DNA of 64,000 nt from Bradyrhizobium sp. CCGB12 (lineage in GTDB: Bacteria; Pseudomonadota; Alphaproteobacteria; Rhizobiales; Xanthobacteraceae): positions 868,001 to 932,000 of the forward strand of contig NZ_JANADO010000001.1 of assembly GCF_024199845.1 (NCBI RefSeq), in the 5' to 3' direction. Below the pieces are notes generated by a model. That model was not told the DNA's origin. It saw nothing but the letters and a program-made list of their open reading frames with translations, and ran no database searches. This document shows, in pieces, positions 8,002 through 16,080 of the stretch (the first letter of the stretch is position 1; each line of letters begins with the position of its first letter). Position numbers and translations under genes: made by a program.

Positions 8002-9381
8002 TCATTGATTGGCGGCGGTACGTCGGCCTTGCTTGGCGATCGTGGTGCCGCCAGGGTCGCTTATGTCATTCGAGCCTTGCCGAACTTGATTGATGATCCG
8101 CAGGATCTCGGAACGAGTGTCGATCGTCTTGAACTCGTCGGCCATGGCTGAGGCAGCCGAACGATAGTCCGGTTTGTCGAGTACGACCCGCACGGCCTCG
8201 CGCAATGCTTGCGGTGTCGGGTTGTTGGTAGCAAGATTGATTCCGACGCCGGACCATGCCACACGCACGTTCACGTCCGCCTTGTCTTCCGTCAACCCTG
8301 CGGTCACAAGCGGAATTCCAAAGCTCATCGCCTGGTTGACACTCCCGTATCCGCCATTGGTGACGAGCACATCGACCTTAGGTAGAAGCCACTCGAACGG
8401 CAGATAGCTGGCGAGACGTGCATTGTCGGGAATTGGGCCAGGAATGTCGTCGAACGCGCGACCGCCCGCTGTGGCGACCACAAGCAAGTCTGGTTCGTTC
8501 GCGAGTCCCGCGAGCGCCGGCGCGATCAAAAGGTTGAAATCGTGGTTTGCCACCGTACCCTGCGTCACAAGCACGACCTTGCGCGAGCCGTCCAGTTGGT
8601 GCGCCCACACCGGCAGCGGGACCTGATTAGGTACAATCGGAGGGACGCCAATAAAAGTCACGGAAGAAGGGATATCGCGCGGAAACTCAAAACGCGGCAC
8701 GGTCAATTGCATATAGGCATCTGCAAGCTCTACGACCGATTCGAAGAGAGGCTTGGACAGCGGTCCAACGCCGAGGTCCTTCAGGTACCGATTGACGCAA
8801 AGGCCGAGAGGCCCGTCGACGATCTTGTCGTGTTCTCGCGCGAAGGCAGCATATTCGTCGAGCTGCGCTTGGGTGGCCGCGGGCGGCAAACCCGCAAAAG
8901 TCGGGGCTTTGTCCTTGCGTTGCCAGTGCAAGATGGATGTACCGCAAAGAACAATAGGAAAGCGTTTCGATCGCGGTTCGACCAGCATGGGCAGGACACC
9001 GAAAAACATATCGTCGCCAATGATGATCTCGGCAGGGAATTCCCGCAGGACAGTTTGCACGGCGCTGTACTGGGCGGGAATGGTATCGATGAAGAAGCGC
9101 TCGACTACTATGCGCAACCATTGTGGCCCGGGTGGTACGGCCTTCATCGCGTCGGACGTGATGACGTCCCGCGCGGTCATATCCGCCTCTTCGGGGAGCG
9201 GATAGAATTTTGCTCCGAACCGTTCGACACGGTTACGCAAGGAGGTCCCAGTCAAACAGGCAAGTTCGTGGCCCTCTGCGTTCAAGATCCGGCCGATCGC
9301 CAGAAGCGGATTGAGGTGGCCAGTCCCCGGGGTCGAGACGAAGAGAATCTTCATTTGATCGTTTCGTCCGATTGTCGACAT
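8002..9381 (-). CDS. MGT-type GT1 glycosyltransferase
   Basis: A 459-residue protein. The N-terminal acceptor domain opens MKILFVSTPGTGHLNPLLAIGRIL. The C-terminal donor domain has VVLVTQGTVANH near residue 290 and TNGGYGSVNQAMSFGIPLV near residue 370, the nucleotide-sugar signature of macrolide- and UGT-like glycosyltransferases. It should move a sugar from a UDP- or TDP-sugar to a small hydrophobic acceptor in the cytoplasm. I start it at 9381 because GGAGATCGCT precedes that ATG; an open frame extends upstream to 9513 without family similarity. The exporter gene follows downstream. The 28-base leader is almost the same as that of the next gene. Confidence 0.9.
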   Translation of the reverse strand: MSTIGRNDQMKILFVSTPGTGHLNPLLAIGRILNAEGHELACLTGTSLRNRVERFGAKFYPLPEEADMTARDVITSDAMKAVPPGPQWLRIVVERFFIDTIPAQYSAVQTVLREFPAEIIIGDDMFFGVLPMLVEPRSKRFPIVLCGTSILHWQRKDKAPTFAGLPPAATQAQLDEYAAFAREHDKIVDGPLGLCVNRYLKDLGVGPLSKPLFESVVELADAYMQLTVPRFEFPRDIPSSVTFIGVPPIVPNQVPLPVWAHQLDGSRKVVLVTQGTVANHDFNLLIAPALAGLANEPDLLVVATAGGRAFDDIPGPIPDNARLASYLPFEWLLPKVDVLVTNGGYGSVNQAMSFGIPLVTAGLTEDKADVNVRVAWSGVGINLATNNPTPQALREAVRVVLDKPDYRSAASAMADEFKTIDTRSEILRIINQVRQGSNDISDPGGTTIAKQGRRTAANQ

Positions 9382-9402
9382 AGCGATCTCCGTTGGGTTG
9401 CG
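9375..9402 (-). repeat. Duplicated translation leader, copy 1
   Basis: This 28-base block spans the start codon and ribosome-binding site of the glycosyltransferase gene. It matches 26 of 28 bases at 9847-9874, which occupy the same position in the small secreted protein gene. Confidence 0.7.
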
Positions 9403-9526
9403 CTGCAAAGCCTGTAGCGCGCAGGGGCTGAAGCGCGCTGAGGCGGGCCGGCCGGCGGTATTGCGTCCATCTCCGCCGCTTTCCCGCATTGGAATCATCA
9501 TGAGAGGCGGCAACTGGCCGGAAAAT

Positions 9527-9853
9527 CTAGTTCGAGACTGATTTCACCTTGCGGACGAGCACGCTGTCGCCGTTCCGGCTGATTTCGACCGCGCCTTCGT
9601 GGCGCGGTGTTGAGAATGCCAAACTCTGACCCGGTGCAAGAACAGATACGACACGGATCGGCGTTCCCGCCATGCCCTGTGCAAGGGTCGTGACAACATG
9701 GAATCCGTCGCGCCCGACGGTGTAGTAGGCAGCACCAGACACGTCGCCAAGGTCGATGCTTATGGCACTCATCGGACGCAGGCCATCGGCGTGGGCGGCA
9801 TAGAGAGAGGCTGAGGTGAGTGCTGCGGCAACAAGCATGCTACGGATCGACAT
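9527..9853 (-). CDS. Small secreted protein of unknown function
   Basis: A 108-residue protein with a signal peptide (MSIRSMLVAAALTSASLYAA, probable cleavage after AHA). The mature part of about 85 residues is beta-rich, with alternating hydrophobic residues, and has no cysteines. I do not recognise a family. The AAAGGAAATCGCT leader nearly duplicates that of the glycosyltransferase gene downstream. It is divergent from the AraC regulator and may be controlled through the element between them. Confidence 0.7.
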   Translation of the reverse strand: MSIRSMLVAAALTSASLYAAHADGLRPMSAISIDLGDVSGAAYYTVGRDGFHVVTTLAQGMAGTPIRVVSVLAPGQSLAFSTPRHEGAVEISRNGDSVLVRKVKSVSN

Positions 9854-9874
9854 AGCGATTTCCTTTGGGTTGCG
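9847..9874 (-). repeat. Duplicated translation leader, copy 2
   Basis: Partner of 9375-9402. It covers the first codons, spacer and ribosome-binding site of the small secreted protein gene, with 26 of 28 bases the same. Confidence 0.7.
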
Positions 9875-9888
9875 AGATGAAAATGTAA

Positions 9889-10011
9889 GGCATCGAGGCT
9901 GAGGAGTACCGGGACGGCCGGCCGGGTGAGGTCTATGTCCACCGGTCCCTTTTCGAGGTCTACGCGTTCGCGCTGCTGTCGGCGGTAAACGGCGAGCCGG
10001 TGATGTATTGA
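9889..10011 (+). pseudogene. Possible C-terminal gene remnant
   Basis: An open stretch of about 40 codons ending in TGA at 10009-10011, with coding-like composition (EEYRDGRPGEVYVHRS, then LFEVYAFALLSAVNGEPVMY). It has no start codon with a ribosome-binding site and lies between the secreted protein gene and repeat copy E. I do not recognise the parent family. Confidence 0.3.
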
Positions 10012-10069
10012 GGCGTCACACTCGCCAGGAATGCCACTGGATTGACGCAGAATTGCCTAGACTCTTGAT

Positions 10070-10375
10070 CGACAGTGCTTGGAAACTTCCATTCGTTTCT
10101 CCATCTCTGCAGCGCGTGACTGCCAAGATCGAAACTAAGCGGTGCGACGTCAGGTGTCGTGAGCAGATCGCGCCCAATCGTCCGTACTGGCGCGCACCGC
10201 CCGGCACGCTCACGGCGACGCTGACCCGATCTCGGAGGCGTGACTTGGCTTGACGCAGAGTTGAGCGCGCCTGTCTCGACACGCTAGGTATATCGGCCGT
10301 CGCCTGTGGCTTCGGCGCGGGCCGTTACCAACCATACCATCAGGCTTCCAAGATTGTTGCCCCATGGAGTCGATA
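10070..10375. repeat. Intergenic control-region repeat, copy E (longest)
   Basis: The most complete copy, directly upstream of the AraC gene and extending into its first codons. In order it holds TTGGAAACTTCCATTC, GCGTGACTGCCAAGATC, AGGTGTCGTGAG with GATCGCGCCCAATCG, TCCGTACTGGCGCGCACCG, TTGACGCAGAGTTGAGCGC, CTTCGGCGC and GTTACCAACC. Copies A, B and D cover its left and middle parts. Copy C covers both ends without the core. Confidence 0.75.
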
Positions 10376-11461
10376 GTGCACCCAAACGACGATTTTCTCA
10401 GCGCTCCAAAATTGGACTACGACGGTTTCCGAGCTGCGCTGCGCAAGGACTGGGGATGGTTTAGTCCTGCTTTCGAAGCCAACATCTTCGCCGGCAAGGT
10501 GCGCACGCGGCGCGTCTTGGGATTCGTTGCAACGGATCTCACCTGCAACACGACTCGCGTTGAGCGTACGGGATCTGATATTCGCCGTGACAGCATGGAG
10601 TATTATTACGCGGTGGTCCAGCTCACAGGCGGATCGATAATCATCCAGGACGACCGAGTCGTAAATGTCGCCGCTGGCGATGTCGTCCTGCTCGATTCCA
10701 CAAGACCTGTAACATTCGTCCCGGACGCCGAGCACCGGAACGCGCGATGGCTTAGTCTGCAATTGCCGCGCCAAAACCTGGTTGCGCATCTCGGCTTCGA
10801 ACCACAAGGTGGCGCGTGCGGCCGCAGGCAGGCGCAAGCGTCGCGTCTGCTCTGTCAACTCGCTCTTGAGCCAGTCAGCGAAGCAGAACAAGCATTCGCA
10901 TCGGTCGATAGATTCATGCCTCTGGTGGTCTATGATCTCCTCGGCGCACTGTTTGCACTGCCCGCGCCGCTCGGCTCACGCCACAACGATGAGCTGTTTA
11001 TGCGTGCCTGCCACATCATAAAGAACCGCTTTGCCGATCCGGACATCTCTCCGCGCGAGGTGGCTGCCGAGGCGGGAATTTCGCTACGCTATTTGCAGAA
11101 GTTGTTCACGGTCCGTGGTTCGACATGCCGTCACCACATATGTTCAGCCCGTCTGGATCACGCGGCGCGTCTGATCGAACGCCGCGCGTTGATGAAGACA
11201 GGTCAGCCCCTCAGCGATATTGCATACGCTTGCGGCTTTCGCGATTACACGTATTTTGCGCGCGGATTTCGACGGCGTTTCGGCACCGCTCCTGGCGCCG
11301 CCGGAACAGGTGCCACCGGTAGCGACAACGCACAATTCCGCGCCGAGATTGGCTGTGTCGAAAGGCCGTCGACGGAGCGACGCGACAAGCGCGTCGTTTG
11401 GCCGGCGCGAGCCGACGCAACAATGGGCGGCGATCCCGAAGGTGAGGAACACGCCGAATAG
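10364..11461 (+). CDS. AraC-family transcriptional regulator (FeaR-like layout)
   Basis: A 365-residue regulator. Residues about 30-200 form a cupin-like ligand domain of the AraC_binding_2 type (MEYYYAVVQLTGGSIIIQDD, VAAGDVVLLDSTRPV). Residues about 220-310 form the double HTH (ISPREVAAEAGISLRYLQKLF and LSDIAYACGFRDYTYFARGF, RRRFGTAP). The last 50 residues, rich in Arg, Glu and Thr, have no family counterpart and may be read-through of an altered 3' end. The start ATG lies inside repeat copy E. It is the only regulator near the minus-strand genes and the natural candidate to bind the repeated element. Confidence 0.9.
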   Translation: MESIVHPNDDFLSAPKLDYDGFRAALRKDWGWFSPAFEANIFAGKVRTRRVLGFVATDLTCNTTRVERTGSDIRRDSMEYYYAVVQLTGGSIIIQDDRVVNVAAGDVVLLDSTRPVTFVPDAEHRNARWLSLQLPRQNLVAHLGFEPQGGACGRRQAQASRLLCQLALEPVSEAEQAFASVDRFMPLVVYDLLGALFALPAPLGSRHNDELFMRACHIIKNRFADPDISPREVAAEAGISLRYLQKLFTVRGSTCRHHICSARLDHAARLIERRALMKTGQPLSDIAYACGFRDYTYFARGFRRRFGTAPGAAGTGATGSDNAQFRAEIGCVERPSTERRDKRVVWPARADATMGGDPEGEEHAE

Positions 11462-12179
11462 CCCGATGGATGCGCGCGTCTTGGTCGCGGAGCGTGGCGC
11501 CGCCTGCCCCGCAGGCGAAAAAACTTCCACAAGCAAGCCAATGCCCGCTTTGGGTCTTGGCCGTGTAAAAACGGCTTTCAGCGGGACACATCCGGATGGC
11601 GGGGAGGGAGTGTGGCTCAAGCCGCGATCGCGGCGATCAGTGGCTTGGTCCCGACGATCGAGCGAAGCAAGCATATGCTTTTCGAAGACGGTAAGTTTGC
11701 CCATTTCCTCCTTCGGCTCGTCAGATTCTCGGTCTGCCTCGTCACCTTTGCAGCCAGTGCCTTGGTGATCTCCTTTCGGTCGGCAGTGTCCAGCTAGCTT
11801 GGACGGCGCGCGGCGCTCCCCTTCAACTGGGTACGCCGCCTCTGCACCGCCGATGGCCGCAATCGTCACCAAGGCGGGAAGGTGAACTTCACCCATCGCC
11901 GGGTTGGTGACGTGGCGATGAGCGGTGCGTGCCAGTACGGGTGAAATGGCGCACGCGGCTCACGACATCCAGCTTCCAGAGCCTTAGCTTCATTCACGTC
12001 AGCGAATTCAAATCGTGCTTGGAAGACACATGCCCCTGTCAACCATATGGCTCGTCACGTCCTTTTGTGATCAGACTCCTCGTCATGGACTTCATGCTTG
12101 TCATCTCTCTCTCAGGTCTCGCGCGAAGGCGATTTCGGGAATCGGCGAGGCCTCCCAAACGCTCGACAAGGCCGTTCAC
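11462..12179. other. Intergenic region without a recognisable gene
   Basis: Open frames here are short or antisense and give no family similarity. One plus-strand frame (11612-11797) has a GGGGAGGGA-like site, a GTG start and a hydrophobic C-terminus. It is too weak to call. The region leads into the hydrolase remnant. Confidence 0.4.
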
Positions 12180-12570
12180 ATCACTAGCTGCAGCGGCCTT
12201 CTCCAGCGCAGCGGCTTCGACTCGATGCAGGCCTTCGTCGATACCGTTATGATCGGATACTTAGCGCCGATGGATCCGAACGATCTTCTGGCGATGGCTT
12301 GGGCCTTGGCAACGAGAGCCGCAACGCCGGTGGCGATCTCGCGTCGGGCGCTCGGCCGTATCAAGGCGAAGACTTACGTGATGCCGGTTAGTCACGACAT
12401 GTTCTTTCCGCCAAGCGACCTGCGAGGTAGAGCAACGGCTGATCCCGGGTAGCCAGTTCCGTCTGCTGAAAAGCATCTGCGGACATCTCGGCCTGTTTGG
12501 CGTCGCCCCCGAGCTGCTTGCGCAGCTTGACGCCAATCTGAACGAGCTGCTCGCGACACCTGTGATCTGA
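12180..12570 (+). pseudogene. Remnant of a MetX-like alpha/beta-hydrolase (homoserine O-acetyltransferase family)
   Basis: C-terminal part only. One frame gives FVDTVMIGYLAPMDPNDLLA, then ALGRIKAKTYVMPVSHDMFFPP, with the Asp of the catalytic triad in the SHDMFFPP motif. A single-base shift at about 12418-12424 moves the continuation to another frame: EVEQRLIPGSQFRLLKSICG, then HLGLFG with the catalytic His, ending at the TGA at 12568-12570. The N-terminal half, with the nucleophile elbow, is absent. A decayed gene. Confidence 0.75.
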
Positions 12571-12704
12571 CGAGGCGGATGATTTATCATTAGTTACAGT
12601 TGAGGGCGCGAACGAAAATTGCTCATGGTCTAAATCCGCACCGTCGGTAGTCTGACGCGCGGGTCGTCTAATCGCCCCACAATCCCTGCGGTCACGCCAA
12701 CGAG

Positions 12705-12845
12705 GTCACCGACTTCGACTAGAGTATTGATGTGCAGGCGCTTCGGCTGCGGCGGAAGCTAGAGGCCGCCCCGAGTATGTCAAGGATCATTCGAACCATT
12801 CGAGGGCTCGGTTATGATTTCGGACTGGACGTCGAGCAGTTCTGA
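12705..12845 (+). pseudogene. Remnant of an OmpR-type response regulator, C-terminal end
   Basis: The frame reads VTDFD, a stop at 12720-12722, then SIDVQALRLRRKLEAAP, RIIRTIRGLGYDF and a terminal stop. This is the winged-helix end of OmpR/PhoB-type regulators, in which the recognition helix and wing are followed by the RGxGY motif. The receiver domain is gone. Its 3' end overlaps the earliest possible start of the downstream cyclase, which argues for the later cyclase start. Confidence 0.7.
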
Positions 12846-12930
12846 CCAATCATCCCGCAAGGCGCCCGATCTTCCGGAGTATTGCAAGAAGCCCCGCATG
12901 ACTCCCGGAAAGTCGCCAGGAGCAGCTAGC

Positions 12931-13932
12931 ATGTTCCACTCTCCACGCTCGCAATCGCTGATCTTCGGAGTCGTGCTGGCGGTATGCATCTTCCTCGTCG
13001 ATACTATCTCATCTCTCCACTTTGCTGTGGCCTCTTTGTACGTGGCCGCGATTCTGATTGGCGTACATAATCTTGAATGCGCAGGTATATTATTTAGCGG
13101 GATTTCATGCGTGGCATTGACCGCGCTCAGCTATCTGCTAACGCATGGGTTCACGTTTGTCGGCGCGGCGCCGTTGAGGTTATTTGTCAGCTTTGTATCG
13201 ATCGCAATAACGACCGCTCTGGTGATCAAGAACCGATCGGCAAGCCAGAATCTTGCCGAACTTAATCGAGAACGTGAGAACCTGGCACGCTTCTTCTCTC
13301 CAAAAATTGTGGAGCAGCTTGTTCGGATCGATGTGCCCCATTCTGCGGCGTGTCGTGAGAATGCAGCGGTGTTATTTGCAGATGTTGTCGAGTTTACCGC
13401 TTATTCGTCTGGGAAGGCGCCCGATGAGGTCATCGCATTCTTACGCGAGTTATTAAATTTGCTTGGCGAAGCGGTATTTTTCCACGAAGGCTCGATCGAT
13501 AAATTCCTCGGAGACGGTCTGATGGCCGTATTTGGTCCGCCTCATGCCAGCAACGAAGACGCAACGAACGCGGCGCTTTGTGCAATGCGAATCCGGGATC
13601 GTGTTAGTCAGTGGAATGCACAGCGCGTCAACAATCCCGACAAGGCCATTCGCGTCGCGGTTGGTATTCATTGGGGTGAGGTTGTGCAAGGTGATATCGG
13701 CACCGATCAGCAGCTGGAATTCACAGTGGTTGGTGACACTGTGAACATTGCTAGCCGTGTGGAGGCGTACTGTCGGGCTCTCAACGCGACTGTACTCGTC
13801 ACCGCCGAATTCATTGAGTCGCTCATTGCTGAGGGCCGCGTCGACGTAGCCAACGCCTTCACAAGTGAAGGAAGGCACATGCTGCGAGGTTGCAAAGACC
13901 CTGTTCACCTCTATAGCTTGCAAGCAGGCTGA
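12931..13932 (+). CDS. Class III adenylate/guanylate cyclase, membrane-anchored
   Basis: A 333-residue protein from the ATG at 12931, chosen because AGGAG lies 8 bases upstream. In-frame ATGs at 12814 and 12898 lack a good site, and the first overlaps a response-regulator remnant. About four hydrophobic segments fill residues 8-105. A short linker (ASQNLAELNRERENLARFF) leads to the catalytic domain: FADVVEFT with a metal Asp, IDKFLGDGLMAVFG with the substrate Lys and second metal Asp, and VVGDTVNIASRVEA with the transition-state Asn/Arg. It should make cAMP (or cGMP). The local GC is visibly lower than in the formate dehydrogenase region. Confidence 0.9.
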   Translation: MFHSPRSQSLIFGVVLAVCIFLVDTISSLHFAVASLYVAAILIGVHNLECAGILFSGISCVALTALSYLLTHGFTFVGAAPLRLFVSFVSIAITTALVIKNRSASQNLAELNRERENLARFFSPKIVEQLVRIDVPHSAACRENAAVLFADVVEFTAYSSGKAPDEVIAFLRELLNLLGEAVFFHEGSIDKFLGDGLMAVFGPPHASNEDATNAALCAMRIRDRVSQWNAQRVNNPDKAIRVAVGIHWGEVVQGDIGTDQQLEFTVVGDTVNIASRVEAYCRALNATVLVTAEFIESLIAEGRVDVANAFTSEGRHMLRGCKDPVHLYSLQAG

Positions 13933-14107
13933 GGGGCCACCAATTGAAAGACGAATCGACGTGGGTTGCATCGAGGTTGGAGCACACGAGCGACACCTAC
14001 TATCGCCAGGTTCGCGACCACTATGCCCAGCCTACCTTGAAGCAGTAGCTTGCCTGATACGGCTGGTGCGTAGCCTTGGCAGGATGTCTCGCTTACTTTT
14101 ACTGGTA

Positions 14108-14280
14108 CTAGAGCCGGGCCTGGCAGCAGTGCTTCTGCCGACCGCCGCGGTGTTTGGAGACCAAACCCTCAAGGCCGATGCGGCAGGCGGCCTCGAAAGA
14201 GGTCAGGCCCGATCTCGACCTGCTTGAAGGGAACGGGCGGGCTGATCCCGTCTGGCCCGTGCGCCAATACTTGCCGCAGA
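14108..14280 (-). pseudogene. Remnant of an ATP-dependent DNA ligase (LigD-like ligase domain)
   Basis: Two short minus-strand frames join across a one-base shift in the CTCTTTCGAG run. The first reads HGPDGISPPVPFKQVEIGPDLF; the second reads EAACRIGLEGLVSKHRGGRQKH. The GLEGLVSK motif followed by HR is the conserved ligase motif of bacterial ATP-dependent ligases. The rest of the enzyme, including the nucleotidyl Lys, is absent. Confidence 0.65.
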
Positions 14281-14552
14281 TAGCACCGAGCAAATGCCGG
14301 GGTCGGCGATCGACCGGCAGGATCGAGGGTCGAGGAATGCATATGCATATCCGAAACGACCGAGGTCAACTTCAAGGAAACGATGCAAGCATCGCAGAAC
14401 TCGCGGTCGTACGCATCAAACCCATGGTTACTACCCCTGATAGCAATGTCAGGGCAAAACTTTTCGTGATTGAAACAATTAGAAACAATTAATTGGTTCA
14501 AATTAATTTAAAGTTGTTTAATTTAAGTGCGCTCGTGGAAGGGAAGGACGCC

Positions 14553-14957
14553 ATGCCCAAGATAGAAGACGACGGAGATCGCCGGGAATTCTTAAAATCG
14601 TGCGGCAGGTTTGCTGCAGTAACTCCGCCAGCGATGACCCTGCTCTTATCGACATCATTGACATCAACGGCAATCGCACATTCTGGCGGACGCAACGCAG
14701 GAGGAAGCGGCGGCGGTAGCGGGCGCAGTGGTTCGTTCTTCGACAATGATCGAGACCGCTCGACCAAGGAGCACTCGATCAACGAGCATTCGTCAGGCGG
14801 CTCCGGTGGAGGCGGCGGGGGAGCGGTTGGCGGAAAGGGCTCGAAGGTCGCGCATTCCGGAGATGAAGGTTCGCGATCTGGATTTGGCAGCGGTAACACG
14901 ACCTCCTCAGGCGTTGGTAGCGGCGGAGACGAGAGGGAAAAGAAGGGGCGCGACTAA
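14553..14957 (+). CDS. Exported Gly/Ser-rich protein with RREFLKSCGRFA leader
   Basis: A 134-residue protein. The start at 14553 follows GGAAGGGAAGGACGCC; an upstream ATG at 14493 has no such site. The leader contains RREFLKSCGRFAAVTPPAMT, then a hydrophobic core LLLSTSLTSTAIA. This leader type recurs in small alphaproteobacterial proteins of unknown function and looks Tat-like (RR-x-FLK), though with a Cys-rich, Pro-containing core. The mature part is low-complexity Gly, Ser and charged residues and probably unstructured. Function unknown. Confidence 0.65.
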   Translation: MPKIEDDGDRREFLKSCGRFAAVTPPAMTLLLSTSLTSTAIAHSGGRNAGGSGGGSGRSGSFFDNDRDRSTKEHSINEHSSGGSGGGGGGAVGGKGSKVAHSGDEGSRSGFGSGNTTSSGVGSGGDEREKKGRD

Positions 14958-15324
14958 AGCAGCCTCACTCCGTGCCTGCCTTCTTCAACCCGTTCCCGAT
15001 GCGTTCGAGACTATTAAGTCGCTTTGCTCGGTTCGACCGGCCATGTTGTTTTGGTATCGTGTTCCGACCAGCGATGGGGAGCCCAGGCAAGAGATTCAAG
15101 CGTCTTATCTGAGCGACAACGGCCGGGGCTAGCGGTCGCGGCAAAAGATAAGCTTGTGAGATACGTACGCCATTGGATCTCCGAGCAGGCGTTCGTTCGG
15201 GCGCATGAGGGTTATCGAATTGCCGAGCGTGGTCCCGATCCGGCAGAGCGGAGGACCCTTCAGTTCAGGTTCGTGCGCGGCTAAGTCAGTCGGGTAGTGT
15301 GGCTGAAGTCCGATGAGGGGCGCT
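14958..15324. other. Intergenic region, no recognisable gene
   Basis: A plus-strand open stretch ending at 15284 has coding-like composition near its end (VRHWISEQAFVRAHEGYRIA), but no start with a ribosome-binding site and no recognised family. It may be another remnant. Confidence 0.35.
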
Positions 15325-15462
15325 ATTCTGACAAGGGGAAAACCCATTGCGACATCAATGCACGCTTATCGACCCATTTGTCGGAACGGCCATTGATTTT
15401 TCAGGCAAATCACATGCCTCTTGATCAGCGGGTCCCAGGTTCGAGCCCTGGTGCGCCCACCA
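15325..15462. repeat. tRNA-associated repeat, copy 1
   Basis: About 138 bp matching 30278-30414 in the same orientation. Shared blocks are ATTCTGACAA, TCAATGCA, TTTGTCGGAA, TTGATT and the tRNA-Lys 3' half. The outer blocks ATTCTGACAA and TTTGTCGGAA form an imperfect inverted repeat within the first 65 bases. Confidence 0.7.
15418..15462 (+). pseudogene. 3' half of a tRNA-Lys(CTT) gene
   Basis: It starts at the anticodon loop (CTCTTGA), keeps a TCAG anticodon-stem strand, the variable loop, the full T arm (CCAGG TTCGAGC CCTGG) and the 3' acceptor strand TGCGCCC with ACCA. The 5' half (acceptor, D arm) is absent; upstream sequence is unrelated to a tRNA. Typical of a displaced attachment-site half. 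Confidence 0.75.
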
Positions 15463-15481
15463 TTTCAATGCCTTCGCGAGC

Positions 15482-15516
15482 AAAACCGTTTGAGCAACTG
15501 ATTTTCAAACGGTTTT
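15482..15516 (+). terminator. Rho-independent terminator after the tRNA-Lys 3' half
   Basis: Arms AAAACCGTTTGA (15482-15493) and TCAAACGGTTTT (15505-15516) are perfect 12-base reverse complements around an 11-base loop, with a T run at the 3' side. Twenty bases past the CCA end, this is the expected terminator of the original tRNA gene. Confidence 0.8.
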
Positions 15517-15866
15517 TGCAGAGCGCGCGCGTCTGATGGCGTCGCATGGGTACAGTGTTGGGACCTCGAGGGTCGACGTAATGCTCACCTTAATCCGTTC
15601 TTGGGCAATCGCGGAACATTCCGCCTAACCAATGGCGGCAGGTGCTTAGCGAGCGCTTCTGTTTGTGCGGAAGCCACGCTTCCAGCTACGTTGAACCCGG
15701 TGTGCCGAATTGTCCTCCGCCGAGTTACGCGCCTTGGTAGCCCTCGCAAATGAAGGAGCGCCGGTTTGGATTGGTCACGTCAACAAAAGGCGATGCGCAC
15801 TTAGTATGCCCATGCTACTCACGTCGAAGAGGTGGGGCGATTGAATCTTGCCGGAATCAACGTGCC
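15517..15866. other. Intergenic region, nothing seen
   Basis: No start with a good ribosome-binding site, no open frame of note on either strand, and no obvious repeat. Confidence 0.5.
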
Positions 15867-15989
15867 TCAGAGACGCACGCCGGTCGTGGCAAACGCTTGG
15901 GCGACGGGTTCCTGAATCCGATTCAAGAGCTCCATTCCCGCAATCGCGATCGCCATGGCAGCGACGCAGCCAAGAAGAAAAGCCTTCAT
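15867..15989 (-). CDS. Small one-helix membrane protein, 40 residues
   Basis: The sequence begins MKAFLLGCVAAMAIAIAGM and ends QAFATTGVRL. One hydrophobic segment (residues 3-22) is followed by a short polar tail. The start ATG at 15989 is preceded by GAAGGAGGCTGCGG, a near-ideal ribosome-binding site. Proteins of this size with an ending in NVRL or GVRL are, as I recall, common in Bradyrhizobium. Function unknown; it may be a small inner-membrane protein. Its size makes it easy to miss. Confidence 0.65.
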   Translation of the reverse strand: MKAFLLGCVAAMAIAIAGMELLNRIQEPVAQAFATTGVRL

Positions 15990-16080
15990 CCGCAGCCTCC
16001 TTCGGTCGAAACGTCAAGGTGTTTATACGACACGGCTTGCCGCGAGCAAACTCGTTGATCGCATCAAGGCACAAGCGGTC

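Noticed and set aside
11144..11896. Minus-strand open frame of 250 codons overlapping the AraC gene
   Set aside because: The first half is antisense to the HTH domain of the regulator; the remainder is not recognisable as protein and has no good start site.
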